Positions 12,619 to 27,267 of a DNA stretch of 64,000 nt are shown here, one piece after another. Under the pieces are notes generated by a model that was not told the origin of the DNA, did not search any database, and worked only from the letters and a program-made list of their open reading frames with translations. Origin of the DNA: Drosophila pseudoobscura. Taxonomy: Eukaryota > Arthropoda > Insecta > Diptera > Drosophilidae. Position numbers and translations under genes: made by a program. Numbering within the stretch: position 1 is the stretch's first letter; the number at the start of each line of letters is the position of its first letter. The stretch spans positions 24,078,001 through 24,142,000 of the forward strand of contig NC_046681.1 of assembly GCF_009870125.1 (NCBI RefSeq), written 5' to 3'.

Positions 12619-14379
12619 AGGCAACAACAGTTGCCAGTTTGCCAGTTGTGTTTTTCAAGGTTAAGAGCAAGTGCGTGTGCATGAATGTGCGTGAATGTGC
12701 GTATCGGTGTGACTATCTGCCCGCGCCGCGCCGCCTTTCTCGCACATTTTGCACATTGTGCGTATAAATAAAAAGCAACAAAAAAACTTAAAAAAAACCA
12801 GCAAAAAAAAAGGAACAAATTGCTGAACAACATTTTTTATAGAGACGCACAAAAAAAGAGCGTAGACTGCAACAACAACCAGAACGGGAAAAGAAACGCG
12901 ACGGCGGCTGTTCGTTCGGTGACTTTTTATTCCCGGTATTTTTTTTATTTTTTGGGTTTATGGCCACCCAATAAAAAACTTAATATTGCGGCCAGGAGGC
13001 TAGAGGTAAGTTCATACATATGTAGGTGTGCGTGCGTGCGGTGGGGGGGGCAGACAGGAAGAAAGTGAAAAATCATCATTATTTAGGCCTAATATGCAGT
13101 TGGTTGGTATTTTCCATTTGATTTGGTCAACGACCCAGTTTATTGTCCACACTCTCTTTCCCGGCATAAGCTCAGCCATATACATATATACGGACATGAT
13201 TCTATATATTTCACGCATTCAAATTGCGTATACGCAGCGGCTGCCACATTCTCTCAGTGCGAGTTTAATGACTGATAACATTTTAATGCTAATTTGCCAA
13301 AAAGAGAGAGAAAGGGAGAGGCACTTGGGGACTACATATGTATGTCCGTATGCGTATATTCAATAAGCACTTATATCATGGCAATTTTACGACGAATTAG
13401 AAATTTATGGGAAACAGAATTGGGAGGAATTTTTGACTTAAAACTTTTGTAGTTTTGAGTAGTGCACGAGCGTGAAGGAGTATTTTGAGAGAAAGCTAAA
13501 TTACACGGGCTTAAGTGCGAATGTTGATGAGGAAACTCAATTGCAGAAATGAAAATGAAGATTAATGATTGTCCTCTTGAGCCAGAGGAAAATACTAAGC
13601 TACGAGATCTGCTCTGTGTACAAGTAATTTATGGTTCTTCTTATTTCATGTTGATAGTTTAAGAGGCTGGAGAATAGATAACATACATATATGTACGCTA
13701 AGTGATTCTTAAAGTGATTCTCTTTAAAATCAGTTTCGTTTGGTCATCTTTTATCTTTTCGGAGTCTCTGGGGGTTCTTTATACATCTTTCGCAATTGCA
13801 ATTCTACATACATTATGTGATGGGTATTACAAATGTAAATATACATTACAGGGTAGATATTACATTCATAAATACATGCCTATTACATGTGGTTAACAGA
13901 GATTATGATTTAATGACACGTACATATGTACATATTGGCTCGCACCAGCCGATTTTAGTTTCTGTTATCATTTAACTTAGTAAGTCACATCCCAATGAAA
14001 ATCTGGGGATCATTGTACGCAAAACCTTTATCCATACAATCAAGATCAGTTGACTTCCAAAAACCAAAACCAACTAAACATATTTTAGTGACAACCTCGA
14101 GCTAAACATCAAAACATCTTTCGAAAAGCTGTCGAGCTCTGCCCAAAAACGTGTTGTATGACTTCTGGGTTTCCAATCAAGACCTTTAATTTCTATCACC
14201 AAGTCGAATTCGCCGATCAATCTATCGCCGAACAACAGCTGCAACAAAAGCAACAACTTTTATTGACTTTGACAATGTTTTATCAAGAGCATTATCGGGG
14301 TGTGCGACTGTAAAGCGATTACATTGGCATTAACAGCGCTTGTAATACAATGTAAAAGAAATTCTCTCAACTGGAATGT

Positions 14380-15170
14380 AATGCTGATAGAGAGAGAGAG
14401 AGAGAGGGAGAGAGAACAAAATAGAGAGATCGGTTTCTGGAGTGAGAGCAAGGTGTATTTATACAGGGTGAGGCACTGCTTGTAGTCCACTCGCTCTCCC
14501 TCTGTGTGAGTGCTCTGATTGCTACGAAAGATAATCAGAAACAGCAATAGACTTTAATATCTTTATTTTCCTGAATTTGTAATGTCAGTGGAGACAGTGG
14601 CTTCTACAGTGCTATGATATGAAACATCCAACTTTCCTGAGAGCTTTCTCTGCGAGTGTCGCACCCTTTTCCCAATACACCTTGAGTGAGAGTAAGCGCC
14701 ACACGCACGTGCAAAGCAGCCCGACAATGAAGAGAGAGCGCGCGTGCGAGAGAATGAATGTCATTCATGGGAGCTTCGCTTCGCTCTTCAGCGTCGACGC
14801 CGGCAGCAGAGCAGCAACAGCAACCGTCAGTCACAGCAGCAGCGGCAGCAACTGGCGAGCGTTTAACGGTCCCTGCGATCAGATCGAAATCGGGCGCCGC
14901 CGTTGGATGTTTTTTTCAATGCTGAAAGCGCGCCGAATTCGCGTTGTTGCCTGAAAAAAGCACAATTTTGTTGTTCTGCGTTTTGTTTTCTGTCGTACGT
15001 CGCTATTCTTCCTTCGTTCCGTTCCGTTCCTTCTCCCCCGTTCGTTCGTTTGTTCGTTCGTCGCGTGCGTGCGTCTCTCTCTTCGTTCCAGCCAAAAGCA
15101 ACAATATTTTTACAAAAATTTCTCTTCGGCCGGCCTCTGCGTGCTCTTCCCCGCGCCAAGTGTTCCTTTA
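14380..15170 (+). promoter_or_regulatory. CpG- and GAGA-rich candidate promoter of E23
   Basis: In an otherwise AT-rich flank this stretch has a (GA)n run (about 14389–14414), many CG dinucleotides, CGTTC repeats and a TCAGTC initiator-like site near 14828. Drosophila developmental promoters often show GAGA-factor sites with initiator-only cores. It lies about 2 kb upstream of the first E23 coding exon. No start site can be fixed from sequence. Confidence 0.35.
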
Positions 15171-17043
15171 AAAAAATATATATATAATTATCAATAAAAG
15201 GAAAAACTCAAATGCCGTGTGAAAATGTTTACATGAATCGTACAAAAAGTGTGTGAAATAATGTGCTGACAATTTTTAATATCATCAAAAAATATTTTAA
15301 TCATACGTTCTCCATCGTTCGTTGTTTCTGGGGTGCGTTCTTCTTGTTTTATATTTATTTTGTATACACAAATATCTACAACACATACGAAAACAACCGA
15401 TCAAACTGACGTTTTGCTCTGGCGCTTTGTTTCGCGCGGGCTAATTGACAAATCGCCAAAGAATACAACAAAACGAAACAAAAGTCATATAAAATTACAA
15501 AAAATACATATGTGCGAGAAGCAACAAGATGCATTTTCATGTTTTCTGCTCTCTCTTTCTATCTCTCCGGCACTCTGGGCCCTGGGCTCTGTGCTCTCCT
15601 CCCTCTCTCTGTTTCGCTTCAAGTGCATAAAACAATTTGAAGTTGAAATATTGCAAACAAAAAAAGCGAAAAGCGAAAAGGAGAAGCGGAATCGACGCTC
15701 AGACGCCCAGACGGCGCGCCGCCAAATAAAACAGTTTCCCAGTGTCTAAGTTTTCAAAGTTTTTCTAAGCGCAATCGAAATCGCGAAATATTGAACAATA
15801 AATGTAGAAGAGTCATTTTACATGGGACTATTCTCCTATTATAAGTTTTAGTGAAATATACTTTCTGGATTTAAAGAACTGCAATTTGTATGCTAAAATA
15901 GAAGGGCTAAAAGAAGTGTATTTCAACATATTTGTTCTTGTAAAACAAAAGTATACATTGCTTCAAATATTTTTTAGCAAAAGTGATTTTTTGAAATATA
16001 TTTCGTCCCAATCGAAGTTTTTTTGATCTTAGAAAAAAATGAAACTGCAAACCATACAAAATTTTTTAAGAGTACATTTATTTGAAATTGTATTCTAGCT
16101 TTTTGCAAATGAAATCTGTATTCAGGAAATCCTCAAAAACTTCCTCATACTCGTACATATGAATACATCTATATGTTAAAATAAAATATATACCTTCAAT
16201 ATTCATTTCAATTGACAACTTAAATTTTGTTTTCAGTGCTAAATCATAAATTTTTAGTATTTCCAAAGGACTTATATTTAGTCAAGAATTTAAATCAAAG
16301 CAAACAATTCATTGAAAATGGGTTTTAAAACTATATTTTACATAAAATTGATAAGTAAAATTATTTGACAAGTGAAAATTTAAAATTCTAGCTGTATAAT
16401 TTTGTAAAAAACTCGTAAATTCTGAGCTGAGAAAATACAAATATATTCAAGGAAAATGGAAATATACATACCATAAATACTAACTAAAAGCAATCAAGTT
16501 AATAAATACAAAAAACGCAAATACTTTTAAATTTATGCATTCAAAAATCAAAATATTTGAATGGGAATTTTAATAAAATATTACAATAATAGTAAATAAG
16601 CAAACTCTTTGCTGATACAGAGTTTTAATACAAACATTTTTTGCTTGTTTTAAACTTTCATTTATCTCTTTAAAACCCACCAACACGAAACCGTATTAAT
16701 TATATCCTCATCCATTATTTTTTCATTGCAGCCTGCCATAAATTCCACAAAAAATAAAAGTAAAAAAAAGGGAAAAAACGAAAACCAGACAATGACGGGA
16801 GGAATTATGAAATTTTAAAGAAATCCCCAACAAAACAAAAAAAGAGAAAAACAGCCAACAAAATATGTTTAATGCATTGAAATAAAGGAAACGTGTTTCA
16901 GGGCACCCAAAACGTTGTATATATAAACCAGATTTACATTTCAACCAGAGATACATATATATATAGTATATATATAAAGTGTGGCAGCAGCCGCAAGCAG
17001 CAAAAAAAAAACGCAGCCAAAAAACGTTCACAAAAAGGTGATA

Positions 17044-17308
17044 ATGATTATTTCCAAGGATCTTTTCATATTTGGCGAACAAATTTTTGCAACAATTATA
17101 CCAGAAGGTGGAGCCGCAGCAGTGGCAACACAGCAGCAGCAGGAACAGCAACAAAATCTGCAACAGCAGCAGCAACAAAAGCAGCAGCAGCAGCAGCAGC
17201 AACATCTGCAACACCAGCAACAACAGCCGGCAATTATAACTACAACAACAACAGGAGTAGCAGCAGCCACTGCGGCAACTTCGTTGGTAATAAACTCGAC
17301 GGCATCGC

Positions 17309-17340
<32 letters not shown>

Positions 17341-20300
17341 GGAGCAGCTGAACAAGTTGTAGAAGAGTCATTAAAAGCCGCAACAGCAACAGCAACAGAG
17401 GCAGCAGCAACACCAGCAGATAAACAGGAAACAGTTGCAGTTGCTCCTCTATCCCTGCCCCTGCCTCTGGCACTGCCACTGACACTGTCTCGATCGCTGA
17501 CCATCCGCAAGACGGGAAAAATTTCAAAAATTCCAAAGGAACCCGAAGAATTGAAAGCCAAGAAGAAGGCAAAGTGTGAAGCAGCAACAGCAACAGCAGC
17601 CACACCAACGCCACCGGCAGCAGCGGCGGCAACATCAGCCACTAATTACGAAAAAATGCCAATGAATTTGATGATTGTGGAAAGTGTTGAGACAGTCGAT
17701 ATGGGATCATCGGACAATGACAACGAGACAACGGAGCAGGTACCGTTGGTGAGTGCCAGTCGACGGAATCTGGCCAAAATCGTAGCCGATTGTCGGCTCC
17801 AAATCGAAATAGAACCAACAACAACAGCAGCGCCACCAGCCGCCACATCCACAACATCCAAAGTTGCAACAGATCTAGCAGCAGCAACAGCAAAAGATAT
17901 AGCAGAAAAAACAACGTCTTCGTCGTCGTCGTCATCGGCTTCTACATCATCTTCCAGCTCAACATCCTCAGAATTTACGCACACATCACAAACGACAATA
18001 CCAAGTACGGATAATCTAACGTCATCCAATGGCCTGGCCAATATGGGCAAAAGCATTTTAGTCGATGCCAAAAGGTGAGTTTTTACAATCAACCAGTGAC
18101 CCAATTTCGAGTTGCAAGACATGCTCGCCACGAGTGCCTACCACATCCATATACGACCATATATGCAGTATATTATTATTTCTTGTGGCGGGGAAAGTGT
18201 TGGCAATCAAAGGGATGGGCGCTCCATTGAAGCTTTAAGTATTCTCATGGCATAAAACTACATTTAATGCTCATGTAATGCTCTCTTAATGCCATTTAAT
18301 GCCATTTAATGCGCTGCTTAAGCTGTGGTAATCCTTAGTTGAAATAATTACAATTGTAATTATTAGCAGCTTACCGCCAGCTAAAAGTCGCTTTAATTGA
18401 TTTCAAATTGGTTAATAATTGATTTCATTTAAAGCAGGATTTTATAAGCAAAGCATTTACAGATTCTATTAGAATATAGTCAAATAAAATATCCCAAATA
18501 TTTTTGGGATTTTATGACACAATAATTGGCCACTCTTGGCGACTGAATGTGTCCTTTGGCTTATGGGAAATTTGGGGCCTGTGCCCAATTATGGGCTAGT
18601 CGAAAATTATTTAAATTTTGTATTAGTTTTGCACAAGACAAAAAAAAAGGTTGTAGGCTTGGAGCACATCCTCGTACTTAGAATTTTCCACCTACCCTCT
18701 ATATGGTCCCTTAATTCTTTAGTGGCCTCTTAGACTCTGTTTTGCTCTTTTTTTCTGTTAAATTACTAAATATTCTACTAAATGTTTGCTTGAATATACG
18801 AGTACTTCTTGAAGTCCCAAAGACCAAGGGTGATGCTCAATTAAAACTTAGTTAAAGTTTAGTAGGCCTTAAAGTTATTCCATAAAACTGCTGATCGGTT
18901 AATTTGCGGTTGACACCCAACGGAAATGGCAGCGGCAACTCCTGTCCCATCCACGTACCCGTATGCTGCTGCTGCCCTAATTGATTACCCATCGGCCTAC
19001 AAACCCGTTCTCCAACTCTGCCTTTCAGGCCGGAGATTAACTAGGGTATCATTCGGCTTTCCAGGCTAAGCGACAGACAGGGAGAGAGAGAGAGAGCGAG
19101 GGAGAGGGGGGAAAAAAACCTGCAGGCTGCAGCATCTGCTTAATTGTTGGAGCTCGCATCCTTTGCATCGCATCGCATCGCATGGCAAGGCATCCCCTAC
19201 CTACCTTATGATGCAGCTCAAAAAATGATGCAGGCCAAAAATGCAATTTCACCTTAAAATTTGGGTTACATTTTGCACGGATACATAAAGAACACACACA
19301 CACACACGCACACACACTTACTCGAAAGTCAAACACAACAAAAGATCGAAAAAAAACTCCAGAATAACAGAAAAAATGCATGCAAAAAAGACTTGAAGAA
19401 AAGCAAGGAAAATGCATTTAAAAGTCGAATTTGCAGATACCCTGTATATAGGATGTTCTTTCTCTTTATTATACACAAAAGTTTGGGGTCGTTGAGCGAA
19501 GCGAGTGAGCCGGGGGTTGGCAGGTACACCATAGGTCATTGAAAAATATAAAATCTTAAACCCAATACAAAATATTAAAAATATTTGAAGAAAAGGATAA
19601 ATATTATTACTAAATAAAATATACTGAAATAAATATTAATTTAATATAAAATATATATGAAATAGTATTCTACCCTACAAAAAATTACACAGAATAATCT
19701 ATATATTTAAAAATTAAGTAAAAAGTGTATATAATATTATCAACTTTTATTTTTTATTTTTTTGTATTTGGCAGGAGAAATTTTTAACAAAAGAAAAATT
19801 TGCCAAAGGTTGGTTTTCATAAGTATAAAGTTCTTAGTAGAATAAAATATGAAACGAAAATATATCCATTCCGGTAAAGAGTGCATCCAATGTTAGATTT
19901 CCTTTTCATGGCCACATTTTGATATCTGGCCTTAGTTTTCATCTCAGAAATTCCCAAATGATCCTAGGGCATGGTCTCTGTTTCTACGAGGGCATTCGTG
20001 ATATATTTTCCGACAGATTAAATCGCAAATGAAGTGCAGTTAATTGATTTAAATAGGTGTGTATATTGTATCTCATATTGCTCTCTTTCGCAAAGGGTAT
20101 CCAAGAAAAGAAAACACACACACACAATTTTGCATGCCACAGGGGGAAAAAAAGCGAAAAACAGAACTCAGTTCTGAGCAAGGAGCAGGTTTTTGGATAG
20201 GCTCTGCCTGTTGCATTTTTGTTGCGTCTGCTGCTGCTGTTGCTCCTCTCTTGCCTCATGCCGGCCGCATGCCTTGTTGCACTTAATGGTGGCAAGGGGA

Positions 20301-23300
20301 TTATTCATGGACACAGACACGTGAATATCTGAATCTGTGTGCCTGGCGGCTGGTATCCTGCATTATTGAGTCCACAAGCTGTTTCAAAACATTTCCAGCT
20401 ACAGATATTTTTAAATCCTACAAATATTTAAATGAATATTATCTCTCAATTTATTTCCTGAATTTTGTTGTTTTTCTGGTTTGGTGGAAGATTTTTCCAT
20501 AAGAAAAAACACACAAATCAGACTCATTCAAGATTTATTCCGTAAATAAAATCAATTTTCGTAGCAATTTTCACTGCAAACTATAGGGCCAAGTTGTGCT
20601 TGTAATTCCTCTACACATTTATTGTATTTGAAACTTGAAATGCTGCAGAAATTGTAGCACAAATGGGCCTAAATCGTTTTTAATTCATATAAATCCCAGC
20701 TCAAAAGAGAGCTTTTGGTTTTGGTATTCGATTTATTCAGTGTTTGTCCATCAATGAATGATTCATAAATAAACTGGAGAAACTTTGTAGTAAATGCCAC
20801 AGGCCAATGATTATTCCATTCACGTAGTGCGGCGTTTGAATAGCGAACAACCAATATCCAAATACTCAGCTACAGTTTGCAGATTCATTCATTCATTCAT
20901 ACATTTATTTAACATTGAACAAATGTAACAAACAATAATAAAAAATGTCCATTCCCTGCAATTATGGAAAATGATTATATCGAATGGGATTCGATTAAAA
21001 TTAGATGTTTCTGTGGATGAAAACATATTATATGAACTTACGGTGAAGAAAACGAACCGATGCGTAGTAGGAAATGGTTAAATCTTTTGCATATTTTCGA
21101 AAATGATTGGAATAAAACGCATTATATGCAAAATATGTATCACTCCCTGGGAGGGGGACTCTAAGATCCCCTTGTATATCATTTTTGGTGGTTTTGATCC
21201 TTTTCGGGCATATTTTCTTAAAAATTCTACAAAATATTGGAATACAATTACGCTTATCGAAATATGCCAATTTATAGAAAAATTGTTTAATTTATCGGAT
21301 AAAATGATTTGTCCTTTTTACTCTCTCATAATCCTCTCTCTCTCTCTCAATTCTAAGAGAAAAAATCGCTTGAAATCATCAAAGCATTAATTTTGATGCA
21401 AAGAAAGCTGTTCCACAAAATATTCAATCATTTAAATTAAATGGCCCACTGGGTATTCACGAGGAGATACTCGAACCGAGTGAATGATTTGATTTGTTCA
21501 TTAATTGAAGTGATTCGAACAAATCAGCCCCATTCATTACATGATGAGCCTCATTTCGGATGGAAGTAAATTTCAGCTGAGAGATTATTCCTTCCATGTT
21601 CCTTCGTGCAACATGTTGTTGCATGCACAGTGGTTGTGTTTGGTTGTGGTTTTTTTTCCCCCTGTCGACTGCAGCTGCCAAATCGAGCATCAGTTCTGCT
21701 CTCTTCTGCTGCAGCCGCTGCAACCGAAAAAACTGGGTCAGATCTGAACCAATTTTCAGGCAAAATTGCGACAACAGACGGCACAGAAAAAGAGCAACAG
21801 GCAACTGCCAACAGCCAACAGCAAATAAACTGTAATAATCACAAGAGCAACTGCAACTGCAACGTACAACGTGCAACGTGCAACAAGAGCAGCAAAAGCG
21901 AAATTAAAACGTGCCACGAGATAAAGGCAAACCAGACGCAAAAGAAGCAGCAAATAAAATGCATTTAAATTGCTCTTGCGACTTCGAGAAAGAAATAAAT
22001 GAGAATTCTAGAATTCGATAGTAGCGACTAAGGGATACCCTAGGATGGAGCTTCGAGGGGGAGAGGGGAAGAGAAAACTATCACAAATATTTAAGCACCT
22101 AAAAGAAGAGCCATCGATCGACGAAGAACGAAGGGTATTCCTGATCTGGTTTTATGATCGGGGTTCAATGATCTTTAAAACAAAGAAAAACCTTATATTC
22201 TTGAATCTTTTAAAGGTTCCCCTAACTGCAGGAAATCCCAGAAACAATCTCGTAATTGACTCGAAAACACTTCCTTTAGCCCATAAACTGATCAATTTAT
22301 CAAGAATATATTGCATACTATATTCTTGAAAAATACTTCCTTTATTCTGTTGTAAAAAAGAAACACTCGCATGCCCCACTTGTGTACCCTGTATGGAAAA
22401 AATAAAGAACTTTAATTTGGAATTCCTGAAGTACCATGAAGCACACTGAGTGCAAGATGTAAACGACAGACAGAGAGACAGAGGGACAGCCGCGAGTGCG
22501 ACATTGAGTGCACTTTGAATCGCATAATAATTGAAAAATTTATGTTAAATGCAGATAATGAGGCTGCCAGCAGCGACCCAACAATGTTCTCATTGTAATT
22601 TAATTCACTTAATTCGCCAAAACCACCCAGCAGATCTCTCGGATCTCTCTGCTCGTAATTGACTTGTGCGAAGTTAAAGCCACTAAAGTCCCTCTCTGAT
22701 GGAGTCAGTCGTCGCTCGCTCCGGCCCCTGTCCGTGTCCCCCTGTCCCCTGTCCGCCGTGTCCGCGTCCGAGTGACAAACGAATTAAAATAAATAATTGA
22801 AATCTCAGAGGCCCAGATAGATCTCTTGTCTCACAGAATTGCAACAGAATCGGCTGGCCAAATGGCCAAATGGCAATGATTATACCTATATTATCTCTTG
22901 ATTTTCCACCAAGTATTTGCATTATAGCCACACTTTAATTTGAGGCCAGGCCCCACATCTAAAAGGGCAACACACCGACCCCAACAACAATTGTGCAATG
23001 AATTTCCACACGGACTTGATTGCACTTCAAATGGGGAAATAGACTTTTGTAAGTGAATCTGGAGTTGTCGTGGGGGTATTTACTGGAGAGCTCTTGAAGG
23101 TTTTTCTTTCGAGTGTTATTAGTTCTTTGGAGAGAACTTTGCTGAATGTTTTCCCACTCGGGATGTTCGATTTGTTCTGAGAATAGTACATTAAAAGATG
23201 TATAAGGAAATGTATCAAAAGGAGAGTTATTTATTGAATAAAGTTTTGAGCAAATGTGGGTGTTTTTCCTATTTCAAATATTATGAAAATTAGTTGAGGA

Positions 23301-26300
23301 ACTAAAAGACCTTACAAGAGACAGTTGGATTCCATAATGGATTGCCAGGAGGAAGATTTATAATATAAAGATATTTTCTATAATTTTCTCTGATAACACT
23401 TAAAATAAAATTTCTAGAAATTATACAGAAATCTCTGTATTTTTCATTCTTCAATCCAAAAGTAAGATAAGACGTAAATTTAAAAAAAAATAAAAAAAAC
23501 CCTTTTAAAGCGTTCTATGGGGTTCACTTTTCTCAGCTAAGATTTCTAAGATTTATCTATTGAGATTCGTCTCAGCTTTCGTCGTCCTCAGAGTCCTCTT
23601 TCATCTCTTTGCTTGAATATTGTTTTCTATTATAACGCTGCCCATCTGTCGAGCATTAAATTCATTTTTAGAGAAAACCATCTGTGGATGAAATACTCTC
23701 AAAAAAAAACAAAACAAAAAACTCCAAATTTGTTTATAGAACTTGGAAATACTTGGCTGGCGGTAAACACCAGAAGAAGAACCGCGTTCGAATCCGAATC
23801 CGAATCCCAAGGAGAACTCCATTCAAAATTTTGTTGTTGCTGCCGCCGAGTGCCTGAGAATTCTCTCTGTGTGTGTGGATTCTCTCTCTTCCAAACAATT
23901 GGCTTGGGGATCAAATTCCTCGAGCGTTTAATGCGCGATTAAAGTTTGTTGAACTCTTTTTTTTGCTGAGAGGAGGAGAGGGCCTCAAGGGAAGGAAGGG
24001 GAACACAAACAAACCATTTGTGTGCCTCGGGCTAGGGATTTTCTATTTATTTTACTTTGGCTTCTAGCAGCGTCAGTTTGTTTCGTTTTTTTTTTTTTTA
24101 TTGGAAACTCTATCGGAAGTGGAGTAGAGCAAACCCTGAGACGACCCAGACTCCGACCCCACACACACATAGACCACCATAGACCACAGACAGTGGGCGG
24201 CCCACACAAAATCTCCAGCGAATTGCAGCCTGAGGCAGAAGAGGAAGAGGGAGGAGGCTGTCCAAACAATGCGCCGTATTCGTAGCCAATGAGCCGGAGA
24301 TGTTGTGGGAGAAAGGCGGTTGGGTGTGTGTTCAATTATGTAATGGAAATGCCAAGAGAAAGGTCACCCCGCTTGAGGGTTTCTCTGTTAATTTTCTTGC
24401 TGTGGTTTTTCCCAGAGACTGCACGAATTAAAAGATACATTTCAATGCAATGCAGAAAATCAAATTTCAGACCTTGAAATAAACAAAATAAATATGTTCT
24501 TACCTCAAAGCATACATATTGATGCACTGTTTATGAAGGATACTCACCCAAGGGTTTTCCTTAAGCAAAGAAATATGCAATGAATTTCCAATAAACTCAC
24601 TTAATGAGTTATTTCCTCGGCGTCGCAGGGGAAGCTCTGCAGGAGGTCTGGCTGTTGCGCTAAAAGGGATTTTCCAACATAAATTAAATTAAATTGTGTG
24701 CTTGACAAGTAGAGTGAAGAGAATCTCGAAAGTTTTACACCACAACGCAGGATACAAGAGGATAGCCAAGGTTCTAGGCAGAGCTGCACAGAAAAATCAA
24801 ATTCCTTTGAAGAACATATCTTTACCTGGCAGACTCTTTAAAGGGTATACTTTCGTTTCTCTTTCTTCTAAATAAGAGCCAATTAAAGTCAGGATCGAAT
24901 TTATTAGAAACCCCCCTCCCCGCCCCTTCCCCCCAATGCATGCTCGTAAATTTGTGTGTGTTCCTTCGTGCCGCTGATGAACCGGTTGTGGGATATGTAG
25001 GTCAAGTTTTGTATCAACTTGGATCACAAATCGCAGCAAAAGAGCGACAGAGACGCAGAGAGAGAGGCAGAACAGATCCAGAGGTTTTGGCAAACGATAT
25101 TCGGGCTTTTTTGGGATCGGGTTTTGGGTTTCAGACACGGCTAGATGTGCCGAATAGATGGTGGGCTAGAACGTAGATAGATCTGGGGGGCAGGCAGGGG
25201 CAGGGACCCCAAAAGGATGGAGGACGGCTCATAGAAGAATAGTTTTTGTGTTAAATACGGTGTCAGGTAAGCCACCAACCACCGAAAGGGGTGCAGCTGC
25301 ACAAAGCTCTTATTCCTAGAAAAATGTCAGGATGGACAGACCCTTCAGGCGGCGAATCGTCTATTGTTAGCTGTTTTTTTTTATTATATTTCTATTTTGA
25401 TTTCTATTTGCATGTGAATGGCTTTTGTTTGCATGTTTTTGTGTGTGGGTTTTGTGCCATGAGAAAGATGAGGATAACACACGAGTATGCGGAATATTGT
25501 ATCCCTCGCGGTCGCTTCTGTTGACTGAAAGCTTGGCTGCTGCCAGGTGTTTGGTTTGTGAAAAGTTATGAGAAAGCAGATATAAAATGAAATGTTTGTG
25601 GTATAAAACAGCAATGACCATTCCTCCCTTTGGCAGGGATACTATTTCCTTCTCCCTCTTTGCCTTTCGGTCTTTAACGCGAATTCTCTCTTACCTTTAC
25701 AACCAAATGTATTTCATTTTGTTTCATGTTTCCTAGATTCAATCAAATCCTTTGCCTGCAATTGGATTTCGATTCTGAGAACTTGCACAGGAAAAAGAAA
25801 GTTTTTCCATGAATTTTCTCTCTCTCTCTCTCTCTGAATATAGTTCTACCACATTCCCACAGCTTTTTGAATTTATTTTCCAAGAGAGAGAAAGGAGGGG
25901 GGTTGTGGTTGGAGGTGTGTGGCTAGCCACATTTGAGAAATCATTTAAAAATCATTTGTGTAATTCGTGTAGCATTCATGTAGCAATGTAAATTCATATA
26001 GAAAATGTTTTATAAATTGTTTCAACTATAAAAGCATTTCAAAGTTAAAGCCCAAATTCCAAAGGATTAAAGTTTGTGTATCTCGTTCGAGTGAGTGCCG
26101 TGCCATTTCGGGGGATTATTTAGTCATATATTTGTTTACCTTTGTTCGAAATAAGCCAAATGGTCAGGGATGTGGTCAAAATTCCTACTAAATCCTTACA
26201 TTTCTGGCAGTATGGCAATGTTTTTGTGGAGCTCCTAAATATACATATTTTCGTACCTATTGTTATGTATTTATTTCTATCTATAGGTATATTTTTTTGT

Positions 26301-27214
26301 TTAATTCTTTTTTTGCCGGCAAGCAAAGGGAATGGAATCCTCTCTAGGGAGGATAAATTTCCCATAAGCGATAGGATACATTCGTTATTAAAACCTCAAA
26401 TAAACACCATACCAATAAAATCTGACAAAAATAGAAAGGGTATCGAAGGAATACTCTTGTGCTTGAAAATCAAGTGAGAAAATATTTTACTGCTTAAAAA
26501 AAAATCAGCTGTTTGTATTTGTTCAGCTGGTGAGATAATTTCCAATGAAAAGTGATGATTGTAACATTCCAGTGTAAATGGAAATATTTTACTTTACTAT
26601 ATTTTGTTTGCTCGCATTTTCTCTCTGTGGCAAATGAATCAAAAGTACTGTAAAAGATCTATCATTCATTGCGAAATATGTGCATACCTCTATTCTGTAG
26701 TGCAGGGCAAAACTTTCACTATAAATGAATAGATTCCCATAGAACAGCTGCACTCGGCTGATCGGCTCCAAATCATGTAATCCAATCTAGAGCAAACTTC
26801 GAGTGATACAGGAATACCCCAAATATTTGTAAGTTCTATTAGAGTCTTTGTTTTGTTTTCGTATTTCCCCCCGCCCGACCGCAAGTTGAATGCACTTTTG
26901 GGATTGCGATTGAAAATGAGATTGAGATTAAGAGCAAACAAACTTTAAAACACATTGAATGTGTCTGTCTGTCTGTCTGATGCTGAGATGCGGTTTTCTC
27001 TTCCCTTGTAAAGTATCTAGATGTTGTACTAGAGACCTCTCCTCTGTGTGTGTGTGTGTGTGTGTGTGTGGGCGCCTAGATCCATTCCGGCACCCGGAGT
27101 TCTGGATGTGGATGTGGAAAACCCCGTCGACAGATGACAGAACAAATTGCCAGTCCCCGAACCGAAACAGGAAAACGGATTGCACAACGAAATGCGGAAA
27201 AAACACAAAAACAC

Positions 27215-27267
<53 letters not shown>

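Larger units (their letters stand above)
10512..17043. other. E23 upstream / 5' leader region
   Basis: A 6.5 kb AT-rich stretch with no credible coding gene. A strong 3' splice site (pyrimidine tract and TTGCAG) ends at 16731, so a leader exon probably runs from 16732 into the first E23 coding exon. Its upstream partner is likely inside or near the CpG/GAGA-rich stretch at 14.4–15.2 kb. I could not fix the donor. Confidence 0.5.

Noticed and set aside
16723-17355. 210-residue Cys/Leu-rich minus-strand frame
   Set aside because: Antisense of the poly-Q/poly-A repeats in E23 exon 1.
19533-19543. AGGTCATTGA as a second ecdysone response element
   Set aside because: Only one half site is good and the second is TGAAAA. 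It is too weak beside the 43471 site.
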